This document shows positions 52,289 through 64,000 of a stretch of DNA of 64,000 nt, one piece after another. The position numbers were made by a program, and so were the translations under genes. This DNA comes from Brevundimonas sp. GTDB taxonomy: Bacteria; Pseudomonadota; Alphaproteobacteria; Caulobacterales; Caulobacteraceae. Location: NCBI GenBank assembly GCA_016742215.1, contig JACVCC010000004.1, positions 309,006 through 373,005 of the forward strand, given 5' to 3'. The notes beneath the pieces were generated by a model. It was not told the origin of the DNA, did no database searches, and saw nothing but the letters and a program-made list of their open reading frames with translations. Positions within the stretch are counted from its first letter, which is position 1, and every line of letters starts with the position of its first letter.

Positions 52289-54610
52289 ATGGCCGAGGCC
52301 GACATCGCCTATGTCGCGACCGCGGGGGCGGCGGGACTGGCTCTGGCGCTGAGCGCCTGGGCGGCGCGGATGCGCGCGCGACTGGCTGTCCGGAACCAGG
52401 CGCTGGAAGCCGCGCTTGCCGCCGCCGAGGTGGATCGCGCCGAACGTGACGGCGCCCTCACCGCTTTCGAGGATGTGCGACTGGCGCTGACACCCGGCGG
52501 ACGGACCGTGCAGCTGGGCAGTCCCTCCACCTGGGATGCGATCGTTCGTGACCTGACGGATGCGGAAACCGCAGACGAGGCCGGGCTCATCGTGCTGGAC
52601 GCCGTTCGTGAGGCCGCCGGTCCCCGGCTGGACGCCCTGCTGGACCGCGGCGAAGGCTTTGATGCCGTGCTCGAGGGCTCGGGCGGGGCTTGGGCCGTCG
52701 AGGGCCGATCGTCGGCCGGCGCCGCCTGGCTGAGACTGTCGCGACTGGGGCTGGTCGGCACGGCGGCCGAAAGCGGCCTGGGCCTTCTGGCCGACGCCTG
52801 GCCCGCGCCCACCTGGGTGACCGATGCGGCGGGCCGCCTCGCCTGGGCCAACCGCGCCTGGCTGGCCGAGGTGAAGGTCGAAAGCGTCGAGGCCGCGCGG
52901 GAGAAACGGCTCAGCTTCGACCGGGGCGCAGACGCGATCGTCGCCGAGGCCGGACGGCTGCATCAGCCGCAGGAGGGCTTCCGCTGGACCACCGGCGGAG
53001 GACGCCGTCGCGCCTGGCGGATCGTGGCCGAGCCGGCGCCGGGCGGCGCGGGCGCGGTGCTGGCCTTCGCGCTGGACATGACCGAGGCCGAGGAAACGCG
53101 CGACACCCTGCGCCGTCACGTCGAGGCCCATGACGAGACGCTGAACCATCTCGCCGACGCCGTCGCCATCTTCGGCCCGTCCAAGCGGCTGGCCTTCCAC
53201 AACACAGCCTTCCAGACCCTGTTCAGCCTCGACCCGGCCTGGCTGGACGAACGTCCGACCCATGCCGAACTGCTGGACAAGCTGCGCCAGCGCCGCCTGC
53301 TGCCCGAGGTCGTCGACTACGCCGGCTGGAAGGCGAAGGAGCTGGACTTCTACGGCTCGACCCACGCCTCGCCGGACGACAGCTGGTCCCTGCCCGACGG
53401 GCGGACCCTGCGCGTCGTGCGCCAGCCGCACCCGCTGGGCGGGATGTTGCTGCTGCTGTCGGACATCACCGACGAACTGCAACTGCGCAGCCGGTTCAAC
53501 GCCCAGCTGCAGGTGCAGATGGCGACCCTGGACAAGCTGAATGACGCCGTCGCCGTGTTCGGCTCCGACGGCCGTATCCGCCTGCACAACGAGGCCTTCG
53601 AGGCCTTCTGGGGCGTCAGCGGGGAACAACTGCGCGCCGCCAGCGACTTCGACGCCATCTCCGCCCTGTGCCAGGCCACCCTGCCCGACCCCAGTCTCTG
53701 GCTGGGCCTCAAGGCGCGTGTCGCCGATCCGGACCCGGAAAGCCGCGTGCCCATCTCGGGCGAGGGCCGCACCGCCGACGGCCGGATCGCCTCGTGGCAG
53801 ACCCGCCCCCTGCCGGACGGCGCCACGCTTGTCGGCTTCTCCGACGTGACCGCCCGACGCGAGCTGGAGCAGGCGCTGGCGGCCAAGGCCGCTGCGCTGG
53901 AAGAGAGCACGGCGCTGAAACGCGAGTTCGTGGGCAGCGTCTCCTACGAGCTGCGCACGCCGCTGACGACCATCGTCGGCTATTCGGAACTGCTGGAAAT
54001 CCAGGGCGACCTGCCCGAGCGCAGCCGCCAGCACGCGGGCGCCATCCGCATCGCCGCCAGCCAACTGGCCAGCTCGATCGACGACGTTCTCGACATGGCC
54101 CAGATCGACGCCGGCGAGATGGAGCTGACGCTGGGCGACGTGCGCGTCTGCGATCTTCTGGACACCGCGGCCGACAAGGTCCGTGCACGGATCGAGGGGC
54201 GGGGCGCCAGCCTGACCGTCACCTGCCCGACCCATCTGAAACCCATCCGCGCCGACGCCCAGCGCGTCGGCCAGATGCTGGATCACTTGCTGGACAACGC
54301 CACCCGCGCCGTCAGCGAGGAGGGCGCGGTGACCCTGACCGCCGAGGCGGGACCGGCCGAGGTGCGCATTCGGGTCGAGGACACCGGGCGCGGCATTCCC
54401 TACCATCTGCAGGCTCACGTCTTCGACCGGTTCGTCCGGCGCGAGCGTGGGGGACCGGGCGTCGGCCTGGCCCTGGTCAAGGCCCTGGTCGAACTGCACG
54501 GCGGCTGGGCCGAGGTCGAGAGCGAGCCCGGCAAGGGCGCCGCCTTCATCCTGCATCTGCCGCTGGAGGCTGAGAGCGCCGCCGCCGCGCCGGAGCTGCG
54601 GCTGGGCTGA
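52289..54610 (+). CDS. divL: Cell-cycle kinase-like regulator DivL (Tyr in H-box)
   Basis: A 773-residue membrane-anchored histidine-kinase homologue. It has one N-terminal membrane segment (VATAGAAGLALALSAWAA), a signalling region with PAS-like domains (PTWVTDAAGRLAWANRAWL; DAVAIFGPSKRLAFHNTAF; DAVAVFGSDGRIRLHNEAF), a DHp domain with GSVSYELRTPLTTIVG, and an HATPase domain (DNATRAVSEEG, VEDTGRGIP, GGPGVGLALVKALVELHGG). Tyr553 replaces the phospho-His, as Tyr550 does in Caulobacter DivL. That protein modulates CckA, and so CtrA, in response to DivK. Length agrees with Caulobacter (769). Confidence 0.94.
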   Translation: MAEADIAYVATAGAAGLALALSAWAARMRARLAVRNQALEAALAAAEVDRAERDGALTAFEDVRLALTPGGRTVQLGSPSTWDAIVRDLTDAETADEAGLIVLDAVREAAGPRLDALLDRGEGFDAVLEGSGGAWAVEGRSSAGAAWLRLSRLGLVGTAAESGLGLLADAWPAPTWVTDAAGRLAWANRAWLAEVKVESVEAAREKRLSFDRGADAIVAEAGRLHQPQEGFRWTTGGGRRRAWRIVAEPAPGGAGAVLAFALDMTEAEETRDTLRRHVEAHDETLNHLADAVAIFGPSKRLAFHNTAFQTLFSLDPAWLDERPTHAELLDKLRQRRLLPEVVDYAGWKAKELDFYGSTHASPDDSWSLPDGRTLRVVRQPHPLGGMLLLLSDITDELQLRSRFNAQLQVQMATLDKLNDAVAVFGSDGRIRLHNEAFEAFWGVSGEQLRAASDFDAISALCQATLPDPSLWLGLKARVADPDPESRVPISGEGRTADGRIASWQTRPLPDGATLVGFSDVTARRELEQALAAKAAALEESTALKREFVGSVSYELRTPLTTIVGYSELLEIQGDLPERSRQHAGAIRIAASQLASSIDDVLDMAQIDAGEMELTLGDVRVCDLLDTAADKVRARIEGRGASLTVTCPTHLKPIRADAQRVGQMLDHLLDNATRAVSEEGAVTLTAEAGPAEVRIRVEDTGRGIPYHLQAHVFDRFVRRERGGPGVGLALVKALVELHGGWAEVESEPGKGAAFILHLPLEAESAAAAPELRLG

Positions 54611-54628
54611 CGCTCCCGGGGACCGACC

Positions 54629-56842
54629 TCAGTTCACGAACAGAGGCGGCGTGTGGATCGACGTCGGCAGGGTGGTGGTCTCGATCACCGCGCCGTTCGA
54701 CGAGCGGATCTCGACCGTGCCGCCCGTGCCGTTCTGGCTGAACCGGACGATGGCCCTGCGACCGTCGGCCAGGCTGATATCGACCCCGGACTGACCCGCG
54801 CCGTTCGACGCCACGGCGCCGGCGACCGAGCCGTCCAGACCGATGACGTGCAGGAATTCGGCCGCGCCATCCGACCCGGCATCGACGACGTTCAGGCGCG
54901 CCGCCTCGATCGGCGGCAGCGGGGGCTCCCGGACCGGGGGCACGAAATTGTTGTTCACGTCGCGCCACATGGTGATCGAGGTGTTGGCCGTGGCCGGCAG
55001 GATCCGCGTCATGTCCAGCCGGTTGCCGCCGCGGACGAGGGTTGTCGTCGGCCCGTTGATGGTCGGCGCGAACGGGAAGTTCATCGTGAAGATGCGCCGG
55101 GTTCCCGCGTTGTTGGTCTGGACGCGGTCGAAGACCACGAAGGTCGACGGCTTGATGAAGACGAACTCGCGCTCCGACTTCCCGATGCCCGCCGACGCGG
55201 CATAGGTCGAGGTGACCTGGGCCAGCGCATAGGTCCAGTTCACGGTGTTCGCCAGCGCCCGCATGTTGCAGCTTCGGCCGAAGGCCTGCCCGATCTCTGT
55301 GCCCGAGGACGTCTGGAAGCGGACGGTGTTGTGGTAGAACTGCTCCTCGGAGATGCCCGACTTTCCGTCGATGTTCGCGTCATAGGCCAGCCAGGTCCCC
55401 TTGAAGAGGACGAAGCTGCCCTGGTCCTCGTGCGCATGGCTTTCCGTGACCGGGCCGCAGATAAAGTTGGCGTAGGCCGAGGTCGGGCTCCAGTCGTTGC
55501 GCATCGAGAAGCTGCCGGTGCCGCTGCCCCAGTAGGCCGTCGAGAGCGAGTTCAGCGAACGCCCGGTGATCGGCGTCAGGTCATAGAGGAAGTCGGAGTA
55601 CCTCATGCTGGTGTTGGTCATCTGCCGCACCGAGGATTGCGACAGCAGGGTCTTCACCACGCCCGAGATCGCCTCGCCCGGGTACAGGGTCGCCAGCTTC
55701 AGCAGATAGTCCCGGTGATAGTCGTAGAAGAGCGCATCTGAATCGCGGGAGTGGTCGCCCGTCGGGATGATCCGGTCCAGCGTCGGCGTCACCGAATGGA
55801 CCAGCCAGTACATCGACTCCAGCGTATGCGGCGTGCGATCCGCCAGGCGCTCTCCGGTCGACCGCTCCCACCAGTCATACAGGTTCCAGAGGTTCATCAT
55901 CGCGGTGCCGTAGCCCGTGCCCTCGCGGGACCCGCCACCGATGAGATCCGTGTTGAAGATCGGGAACAGCTGGTTCTCGAGCTTGGTGATCCGGAACTGG
56001 TCCAGCCAGCCCGGCGCCATCTCGTTCTCGCCGTAGGTGGCGAGGCCCAGCATCATGGTCGCCTCAAGAAATGAGTAGTAGTAATTGTTCACGGGGTTGT
56101 TGACCGACCAGCCGGTCCATGGAGCCGGGCGCGATCCCCAACGCGCATTGGTGTGGTTCCACACATTCCAGACGGCCTGGTTGCCGAAATTCTTCCAGCG
56201 TTCCCGCTGCCCGGCAGTCATGAAGCCGCGGCACCAGTCATAGACCATGGCCATGCTGCCGACCCGGTCGCCGATTTCCAGATAGCTGTCGTGCTGAACC
56301 AGCGTGGCCGTACCATTCCTGATGCGGCTCTCTTCCTCCGCCACATAGGCGTCAGTCTCGGCGACGGCGAAATTGCAGTAGCGCGGGTCCCCGCTGATCT
56401 GGCCCATCAGGGCGACCTGCCAGCGCGGAAACTCGAACACGTCATTGGTCGCGACCTCGTGGTCGACGATCGTCTTGAAGCGCACGGCGGCGGGCGTGCT
56501 CGCGGTCATCCTGCGCCGCAGCTCCGTCATCGTCGGCCCGTCTGACACCAGAATCCGGGGTGTCCCCAACGGCTGGATGCGCGCGCTTCCTGGTGGTGGC
56601 GGCGGAGGAGGAGGAGGAGGCGGTGGTGGTGGCGGAGGAGGAGGGGGTGGCGGAGGAGGAGGGGGCGGGGGTGGCGGAGGAGGAGGTGGTGGTGGGGAAG
56701 TCGGCGGCGTGGGATCGGCGCCTCCATTGCCGCTTCCGTCACCGCCGCCACCGCCGCCGCCGCAGCCCGACGCGGCGAGCGCTGCCGAAATCACCGCCGC
56801 GCAGAGGATGCGGTTCGGTCCGGAGGTGAGTTTTCGCATCAT
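54629..56842 (-). CDS. Heparinase II/III-like lipoprotein with 35-residue polyproline spacer
   Basis: A 737-residue secreted protein. It has a lipobox AASGC followed by seven Gly, an acidic spacer, 35 consecutive Pro, then a helical alpha/alpha-toroid region (residues 90-430) and a beta-sandwich. ESHAHEDQGSFVLFKGTWLAYDAN and YHNTVRF match the heparinase II/III and alginate-lyase class, with His and Tyr as likely catalytic residues. It probably cleaves a uronic-acid polysaccharide at the cell surface. No other polysaccharide-utilisation genes (TonB receptor, sulfatase) are adjacent. Confidence 0.82.
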   Translation of the reverse strand: MMRKLTSGPNRILCAAVISAALAASGCGGGGGGGDGSGNGGADPTPPTSPPPPPPPPPPPPPPPPPPPPPPPPPPPPPPPPPPPGSARIQPLGTPRILVSDGPTMTELRRRMTASTPAAVRFKTIVDHEVATNDVFEFPRWQVALMGQISGDPRYCNFAVAETDAYVAEEESRIRNGTATLVQHDSYLEIGDRVGSMAMVYDWCRGFMTAGQRERWKNFGNQAVWNVWNHTNARWGSRPAPWTGWSVNNPVNNYYYSFLEATMMLGLATYGENEMAPGWLDQFRITKLENQLFPIFNTDLIGGGSREGTGYGTAMMNLWNLYDWWERSTGERLADRTPHTLESMYWLVHSVTPTLDRIIPTGDHSRDSDALFYDYHRDYLLKLATLYPGEAISGVVKTLLSQSSVRQMTNTSMRYSDFLYDLTPITGRSLNSLSTAYWGSGTGSFSMRNDWSPTSAYANFICGPVTESHAHEDQGSFVLFKGTWLAYDANIDGKSGISEEQFYHNTVRFQTSSGTEIGQAFGRSCNMRALANTVNWTYALAQVTSTYAASAGIGKSEREFVFIKPSTFVVFDRVQTNNAGTRRIFTMNFPFAPTINGPTTTLVRGGNRLDMTRILPATANTSITMWRDVNNNFVPPVREPPLPPIEAARLNVVDAGSDGAAEFLHVIGLDGSVAGAVASNGAGQSGVDISLADGRRAIVRFSQNGTGGTVEIRSSNGAVIETTTLPTSIHTPPLFVN
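56591..56695 (-). repeat. In-frame triplet repeat encoding 35 prolines
   Basis: 105 bases of GGN triplets (plus strand) encode Pro35 in the heparinase-like lipoprotein. Codons are mixed, with internal blocks such as TGGCGGAGGAGGAGG repeating at 18-27-bp intervals, so it is a minisatellite-like tract that could vary in length between strains. Confidence 0.9.
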
Positions 56843-57085
56843 GGTCGGGCGCGCCTGCCTGGGTGAGGATCATCGGGACAGGCGTCGCCGGCCGTCTCCG
56901 ACGGCGGACACCCCTCCCTTGTCACCGCTGAATGCGCACCACCAGCGAGGTGGTCAACAATATAGATGGTTTCATCCCTGTATACGTTGAGTATATCAGC
57001 ATGAATACAAACTGATTACGTAACAGATACAAAATCCACCAATCCACTCATCTCAAGCAAGGGGCCGTCGGGACGCTCCGGACAT
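56843..57085 (-). promoter_or_regulatory. AT-rich upstream region of the heparinase-like gene with two dyads
   Basis: The 328-bp gap 56843-57170 has no gene. Its centre (about 56955-57055) is clearly AT-richer than the rest of the window. It holds the dyad TATAC-GTTGA-GTATA (56981-56995) and the palindrome TTACGTAA (57016-57023), both operator-like and upstream of the minus-strand gene. No precise -10/-35 pair is called. Confidence 0.5.
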
Positions 57086-57129
57086 GCAAAAGGCGACGAG
57101 CGCGGGAACCGGTCCCACTCCCGTCGCCT
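57086..57129 (-). terminator. katG intrinsic terminator
   Basis: On the minus strand AGGCGACGGGAG...CGTCGCCT folds into a long stem with GGGACCGGTTCCC inside it and ends in TTTTGC. It is 42 bp after the katG stop. Confidence 0.8.
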
Positions 57130-57170
57130 CATGCGACAGTGGCCTCAGACACCCCTGAGCGGGGCGGGGA

Positions 57171-59801
<2,631 letters not shown>

Positions 59802-59811
<10 letters not shown>

Positions 59812-60602
59812 GCCGGCGGCAGCGTCGCCTCGCTCTCCGCCATCCACCGCATCCGGCAAGCCATGATCGCGGTCTCGCCCAGTCGTTCGACCAGCCGCCA
59901 GTTGACCACCGCCCCGATCGGCGCGCCGACGACGGGGATCAGCTGGGCCATCTTCGCCAGGTCGATGTGGTCGCGGTACTCGATCTGGAAGGTGCGCCAG
60001 TCGTACTCGGTGATCTGCTCGGGCTGATCGACGCCGGCCAACCAGTTCTCCAGATCCTTCAGCGCCTCGGGTCGGCGACGGGCGCTGGCGAAGGCGAGAT
60101 GGAAGATGTGCAGCACGAACAGCCGTTCGCGCAGCGACCCGCCGCCCCAGCCATAGGCGGCGACGATGTCGCCCAGCATCCGCACCTTGATCGCCATCAG
60201 GGCCGGGAAGTCGGCGGCCGCCAGCACGAAGCCGCCTGCCCCGGCCACCCCGCCCTCGACGCTGGCGGTGTTGCGATAGACCTTGATCGCCGCCCGGGCC
60301 CGCAGCTCCCGCGTCGCCAGCGAACCCTCGGGCGCCGGCTTCGCCTTCAGCAGATCGCTGCCGAACAGGATGCCCTTGGTCATGGCCTCGACGCCGGCGG
60401 TCACGATCGTGTGCACGCGCTCGGGAATGATGCGGTTGATCCGGTCCTGCGTGCCGCGCGTCGCCTTGTCCCACAGGTTGGGCGGCTTCAGCACCTTCTC
60501 CCGCCACGCCGCCACCTCGGCGCGCACGGTCGTCTCGTCCGCAATGGCGATCAGGCCTTCGGGGACGTCGTCGGCGGGTACGATTTCGGCAGGCGGTGTC
60601 AC
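59802..60602 (-). CDS. EcsC family protein
   Basis: A 266-residue EcsC-domain protein. Typical features are the amphipathic helix region ATRELRARAAIKVYRNTASVEGGVAGAGGFVLAAADFPALMAIKVRMLGDIVAAYGWGG and the later AQLIPVVGAPIGAVVNWRLVERLGETAIMACRMRW. EcsC was named from the Bacillus ABC exporter locus; in Proteobacteria stand-alone members have no assigned function. No ABC transporter genes are adjacent. Confidence 0.85.
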
Positions 60603-60656
60603 ACGAACTCCTGATCACGCGGCGTTACAGTTGCAGCCGGGGGCGTGCGGGTCTAG

Positions 60657-61697
<1,041 letters not shown>

Positions 61698-61710
61698 GGG
61701 CCAGCGGAGG

Positions 61711-61796
61711 GCGCTACCGCTCGCGACGCGGTCGCTCGCTGCTTGAGCGCCTCGGCGCTCTCAAGCAGTGAGCCGCCGAGCGGCGAACGATAGGGC
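61711..61796. repeat. Palindromic repeat with TGCTTGAG/CTCAAGCA core, copy 2
   Basis: CGCTGCTTGAGCGCC...GGCGCTCTCAAGCAGTG (core 61740-61767) is flanked by GCTACCGCTCGC and GCCGAGCGGCGAACGATAGGG. It aligns with the reverse complement of 30301-30379. It lies between the mdh stop and its terminator. Confidence 0.75.
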
Positions 61797-61803
61797 GAAA
61801 AAC

Positions 61804-61836
61804 AAAGGGCCCGTGGAGCGATCCGCGGGCCTTTCG
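61804..61836 (+). terminator. mdh intrinsic terminator
   Basis: AAAGGGCCCGTGGA-GCGA-TCCGCGGGCCTTT forms a GC-rich stem with A- and T-flanks. Its core GGAGCGATCC is the reverse complement of the terminator core at 30253-30291. Confidence 0.85.
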
Positions 61837-61840
61837 TCTG

Positions 61841-62506
61841 TCAGATGCTCAGCGCGCCGGCGAAGAAGATGCAGCCGGTCGTGACGCCATAGGTCGCGAA
61901 CGTCGCGAACGCCGCCCGCCACGGATGCAGGCCGAGACGGCGCTTCAGCCAGTTCCACTGAACGGCCAGATACCAGACGGTCGTGACGGCGATGACTGCG
62001 AACCCGGTCAGGGTCGCCGCGTCGCCGGGATAGCGGATGCCGATCGAGCCCAGACTGATCAGAATGGTCGTGGCGCCGGACAGGTAGCACTGGGCGAAGA
62101 AGGGCGCGCGCAGGCTGTCCCTGTCGACGCGCTTGCCTTCCAGCCTGAGCGCGACCCAGGCGAAGGCGATGGCGTGCAGGCTGAACATCAGGGCGCGGAA
62201 GCCCAGCAGGGTCTGGTCGTTCTGGGTGATGATCCGCGCCAGACGCCCCCGCCCGGTTTCGTCGCCCAGTCCGATGGCGATCTCCACCGCATGGGCCAGC
62301 AACAGGCTGAGCACCAGAAACAGTGGCGGGCTCAGGGTCTCCAGATACTGTTTCTCGGGTTTGTCCTGCTGTTCCTGATCCGAATATTTCATCGTCTTCA
62401 GGGGGTGGGTCAGCGTCATCCACAGCGTGCGCGGATAGAACAGCAGCCACGACATGACCTCGTACAGGAGGTCTTCCACCGACCGCAGGATCGTCAGGAA
62501 ATTCAT
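61841..62506 (-). CDS. Multi-pass membrane protein, unknown
   Basis: A 221-residue protein with about five membrane helices (LSPPLFLVLSLLLAHAVEIAI, RALMFSLHAIAFAWVAL, CYLSGATTILISLGSI, LTGFAVIAVTTVWYLAVQW, FATFATYGVTTGCIFFAGAL) and an N-terminal cytoplasmic part (LYEVMSWLLFYPRTLWMTLTHPLKTMKY). It resembles Yip1- or permease-like DUFs, but I cannot assign one. The ATG at 62506 follows SD CGGAGGA. It overlaps the end of the mdh terminator region. Confidence 0.75.
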   Translation of the reverse strand: MNFLTILRSVEDLLYEVMSWLLFYPRTLWMTLTHPLKTMKYSDQEQQDKPEKQYLETLSPPLFLVLSLLLAHAVEIAIGLGDETGRGRLARIITQNDQTLLGFRALMFSLHAIAFAWVALRLEGKRVDRDSLRAPFFAQCYLSGATTILISLGSIGIRYPGDAATLTGFAVIAVTTVWYLAVQWNWLKRRLGLHPWRAAFATFATYGVTTGCIFFAGALSI

Positions 62507-62564
62507 CGCGTCCTCCGCCGGAGCCCGCCTCTGGATAGCAGACCCCGGCGACAATGGCAGGTCG

Positions 62565-63851
62565 CTAGCGCGCCGGCGCCGCCTCCGCCGTTCTCTGTCC
62601 CGCCAGCGCCGCCCGCACCCCTGCTTCCAGCATCGTATCGCGGCCATGCCGGATATCGTCCAGGGTCGGTTCGAAAAAGATGTCCGGTTCGACGCCCCTC
62701 TTTTCGAGAATGGCCCCTGCGCCGGTCCGGACCTCCAGTATGCCGACCGAAAGCTGCCCTCCGTCCGGCAGTTTGAAGCTCACCATGAACACAACACTGC
62801 CGTTGGATTTCTGCCCGACGACCAGGCCACGTCTTTGCTCCCTGATCGTTGCGGAGAACACCTCCGCCATGCTGCCCGAGAAGCCAGACTGCACGACGGC
62901 TACAGGGCCGTCCCAGACCGCTGGCATTCTTCTGGAACGGTTCACGGCCTCCCCGAAAAACTCCTGACGCCGCGCGAACACAACCGGCTCGCGGAACAGG
63001 CCTCCCACGATACGCTCTCCCGCCGTCACCTGGCCTCCGACATTGCCGCGCAGATCCAGCACGATCGCCACAGGCGGGTCGGCCTCGGCCTCCCTCAGCC
63101 TCTCCTCGAACCAGTCCGCCGATGCGTCGTCGAACTCGGAGAACTGCAGAACAAGGACGCCGTCCGGTCTGCGCTGCATCGTGCCGATCTCGCGAGGCAT
63201 GGGTCTCGATTCCATGGTTCGCGTGTGGATGCGTCCTTCGGCGTCCTCGAACCGAACGACGAACGTCAGCCCGTCGACCGTCTCCCCCCACTCCTGCGGC
63301 GCCCCCCAGGCCCGGCCGTCGATCGTCAGGATCTTCCAGCCCGGCCTTACCCCGGCCTCCTCGGCGGTGCTGCCTTCGCGAACCTTGGAGACGAACGACG
63401 TCACCTCGCCGGAGCTTCGCGAGCGGACGGTCGTCTCGACCATGCCGAAGGTCGGCGCCGTTTCCAGCCGCCGGCGCTTCTGGAACAGATTATCGGTCGG
63501 ACTGACGACATGGGTGTGGCCGTCATTCAGAAGGGCAAGCGTCTCATCCAGACCGGCGTAGAAGGTTTCCTCGTCAGGCGACGCGATGACCGCGGCGCGC
63601 CGCGCGGCGATCTCGGCTTCAAAATCGACGTCGTTGAAGGTCCGGTCGTAGAAGTTCCGGACAACCGTCCGCATGACGACGTCATAGACCCGGGCGTTCA
63701 TTTCGGCGCGTTCGGCCGATCCGTCCTCCAGCGCCACGACCTCCGGAAGCTCGTCTTCGTGGTCGTAGGGCAGGGGCTGGCAGGCGGTGACCGCCATTGC
63801 GCCGGCCGCCATCAGGAGGAGCAGAGCGCTCCGCATCCACGCACGCGTCAA
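62565..63851 (-). CDS. S41 family peptidase, lipoprotein (tail-specific protease-like)
   Basis: A 428-residue (or 423 from the ATG at 63836) serine peptidase. The lipobox is AVTAC. A helical N-terminal region is followed by a PDZ-like segment (VREGSTAEEAGVRPGWKILTIDG) and the S41 catalytic domain with VLVLQFSEFDD, LDLRGNVGGQVTAGERI, Ser in SGFSGSMAEVF and a downstream Lys in VVGQKSNGSVVF. It is closest to CtpA/retinol-binding-like S41 enzymes. The start is TTG at 63851 with GGTGG upstream; the ATG is equally possible. Confidence 0.85.
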   Translation of the reverse strand: MTRAWMRSALLLLMAAGAMAVTACQPLPYDHEDELPEVVALEDGSAERAEMNARVYDVVMRTVVRNFYDRTFNDVDFEAEIAARRAAVIASPDEETFYAGLDETLALLNDGHTHVVSPTDNLFQKRRRLETAPTFGMVETTVRSRSSGEVTSFVSKVREGSTAEEAGVRPGWKILTIDGRAWGAPQEWGETVDGLTFVVRFEDAEGRIHTRTMESRPMPREIGTMQRRPDGVLVLQFSEFDDASADWFEERLREAEADPPVAIVLDLRGNVGGQVTAGERIVGGLFREPVVFARRQEFFGEAVNRSRRMPAVWDGPVAVVQSGFSGSMAEVFSATIREQRRGLVVGQKSNGSVVFMVSFKLPDGGQLSVGILEVRTGAGAILEKRGVEPDIFFEPTLDDIRHGRDTMLEAGVRAALAGQRTAEAAPAR

Positions 63852-63910
63852 GACACCACCCCCACACCCTATGCGGGAGTGAAGCGGTAATTCAGAACCG
63901 GATCAAGGCC

Positions 63911-64000
63911 CTACTGCGCCGGCGCGTTCTGCCCTGCCAGATACTGCGCAAACGCCCGCAGTTGCTGCAGCCAGACGAACGTCGGCTCCTGCAGCTGGGT
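63911..64000 (-). CDS. C-terminal end of an unidentified protein (partial)
   Basis: The last 90 bases read, on the minus strand, TQLQEPTFVWLQQLRAFAQ and then YLAGQNAPAQ before a TAG. Composition and position (60 bp upstream of the S41 gene, same strand) support a real gene tail, but 29 residues are too few to name a family. Confidence 0.6.
   Translation of the reverse strand, partial: TQLQEPTFVWLQQLRAFAQYLAGQNAPAQ

Noticed and set aside
56445-56990. Plus-strand ORF with a 35-residue glycine run
   Set aside because: Complement of the polyproline tract; the minus-strand lipoprotein has signal, lipobox and lyase motifs.

Overview
The window looks like one contiguous piece of a high-GC (estimated by eye near two thirds GC) alphaproteobacterial chromosome from the order Caulobacterales. 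The gene content fits Brevundimonas best, but the genus is an inference. The strongest markers are a DivL-type kinase with Tyr in place of the phospho-accepting His, an mmcB gene with an alphaproteobacterial SOS box (GTTC-N7-GTTC), two UrcA-family proteins, and a large set of exported peptidases. I saw no rRNA, tRNA, CRISPR array, insertion sequence, integrase or prophage gene. About 60 genes are packed closely on both strands, many with 1-4 bp start/stop overlaps.

Layout. 0-4 kb: end of a dienelactone hydrolase, then grpE, hrcA and a GNAT gene on the minus strand, divergent from rph. 4-8 kb: small lipoproteins, an acyltransferase, a CHAP protein and CorA. 7.6-11.6 kb (minus): SOS-controlled mmcB, a lipocalin, and hslU and hslV with an NTF2-like protein between them. 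11.7-16.5 kb: a BLUF blue-light receptor, a MoeB/ThiF enzyme, an S9 peptidase, a 2-hydroxyacid dehydrogenase and an SH3 protein. 16.6-21.5 kb: fabA, fabB and fabI (interrupted by an inverted gene), BenE and YegP. 21.5-24.2 kb (minus): ffh, rpsP, rimM. 24.5-30.2 kb: an S9 peptidase, ppc and two UrcA genes. 30.4-36 kb: an M3 peptidase, murI, an SRPBCC protein, and a divergent DUF2306/LytTR pair. 35.6-37.4 kb: ahpD, ahpC and a HIT protein. 38.1-43 kb: sdhCDAB, a ferredoxin, a glycerate-kinase-like protein and a PilZ protein. 43-52 kb: a BAAT-type hydrolase, a HAD phosphatase, oxyR, an M16 peptidase, an S1C protease, DUF350, rlmN and a small zincin. 52.3-64 kb: divL, a heparinase-like lipoprotein, katG, EcsC, mdh, a membrane protein and an S41 peptidase.

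How genes work together. Three peroxide-defence loci (ahpCD, oxyR, katG) lie within 24 kb and share a GATAGATTTT box, so they probably form a local OxyR regulon. The OxyR itself keeps the peroxide-sensing Cys but has Phe where the resolving Cys should be. Two TCA-cycle loci (sdhCDAB and mdh) and anaplerotic ppc are here, as are protein quality control (hrcA-grpE, hslUV), co-translational targeting (ffh), and unsaturated fatty acid synthesis (fabA/fabB/fabI).

The least explained structure is non-coding. (1) Three inverted-repeat elements are built from 7-bp periodic units (TAGTGGN or CTAGGKG types); two of them bracket the small zincin gene. (2) A second palindromic family has the core TGCTTGAG...CTCAAGCA, and each of its two full copies is joined to an intrinsic terminator. 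(3) Several hairpins or direct repeats sit on ribosome-binding sites or promoters, including a perfect 12-bp stem over the start of a lipoprotein gene and a 21-bp-spaced direct repeat before a LytTR regulator.
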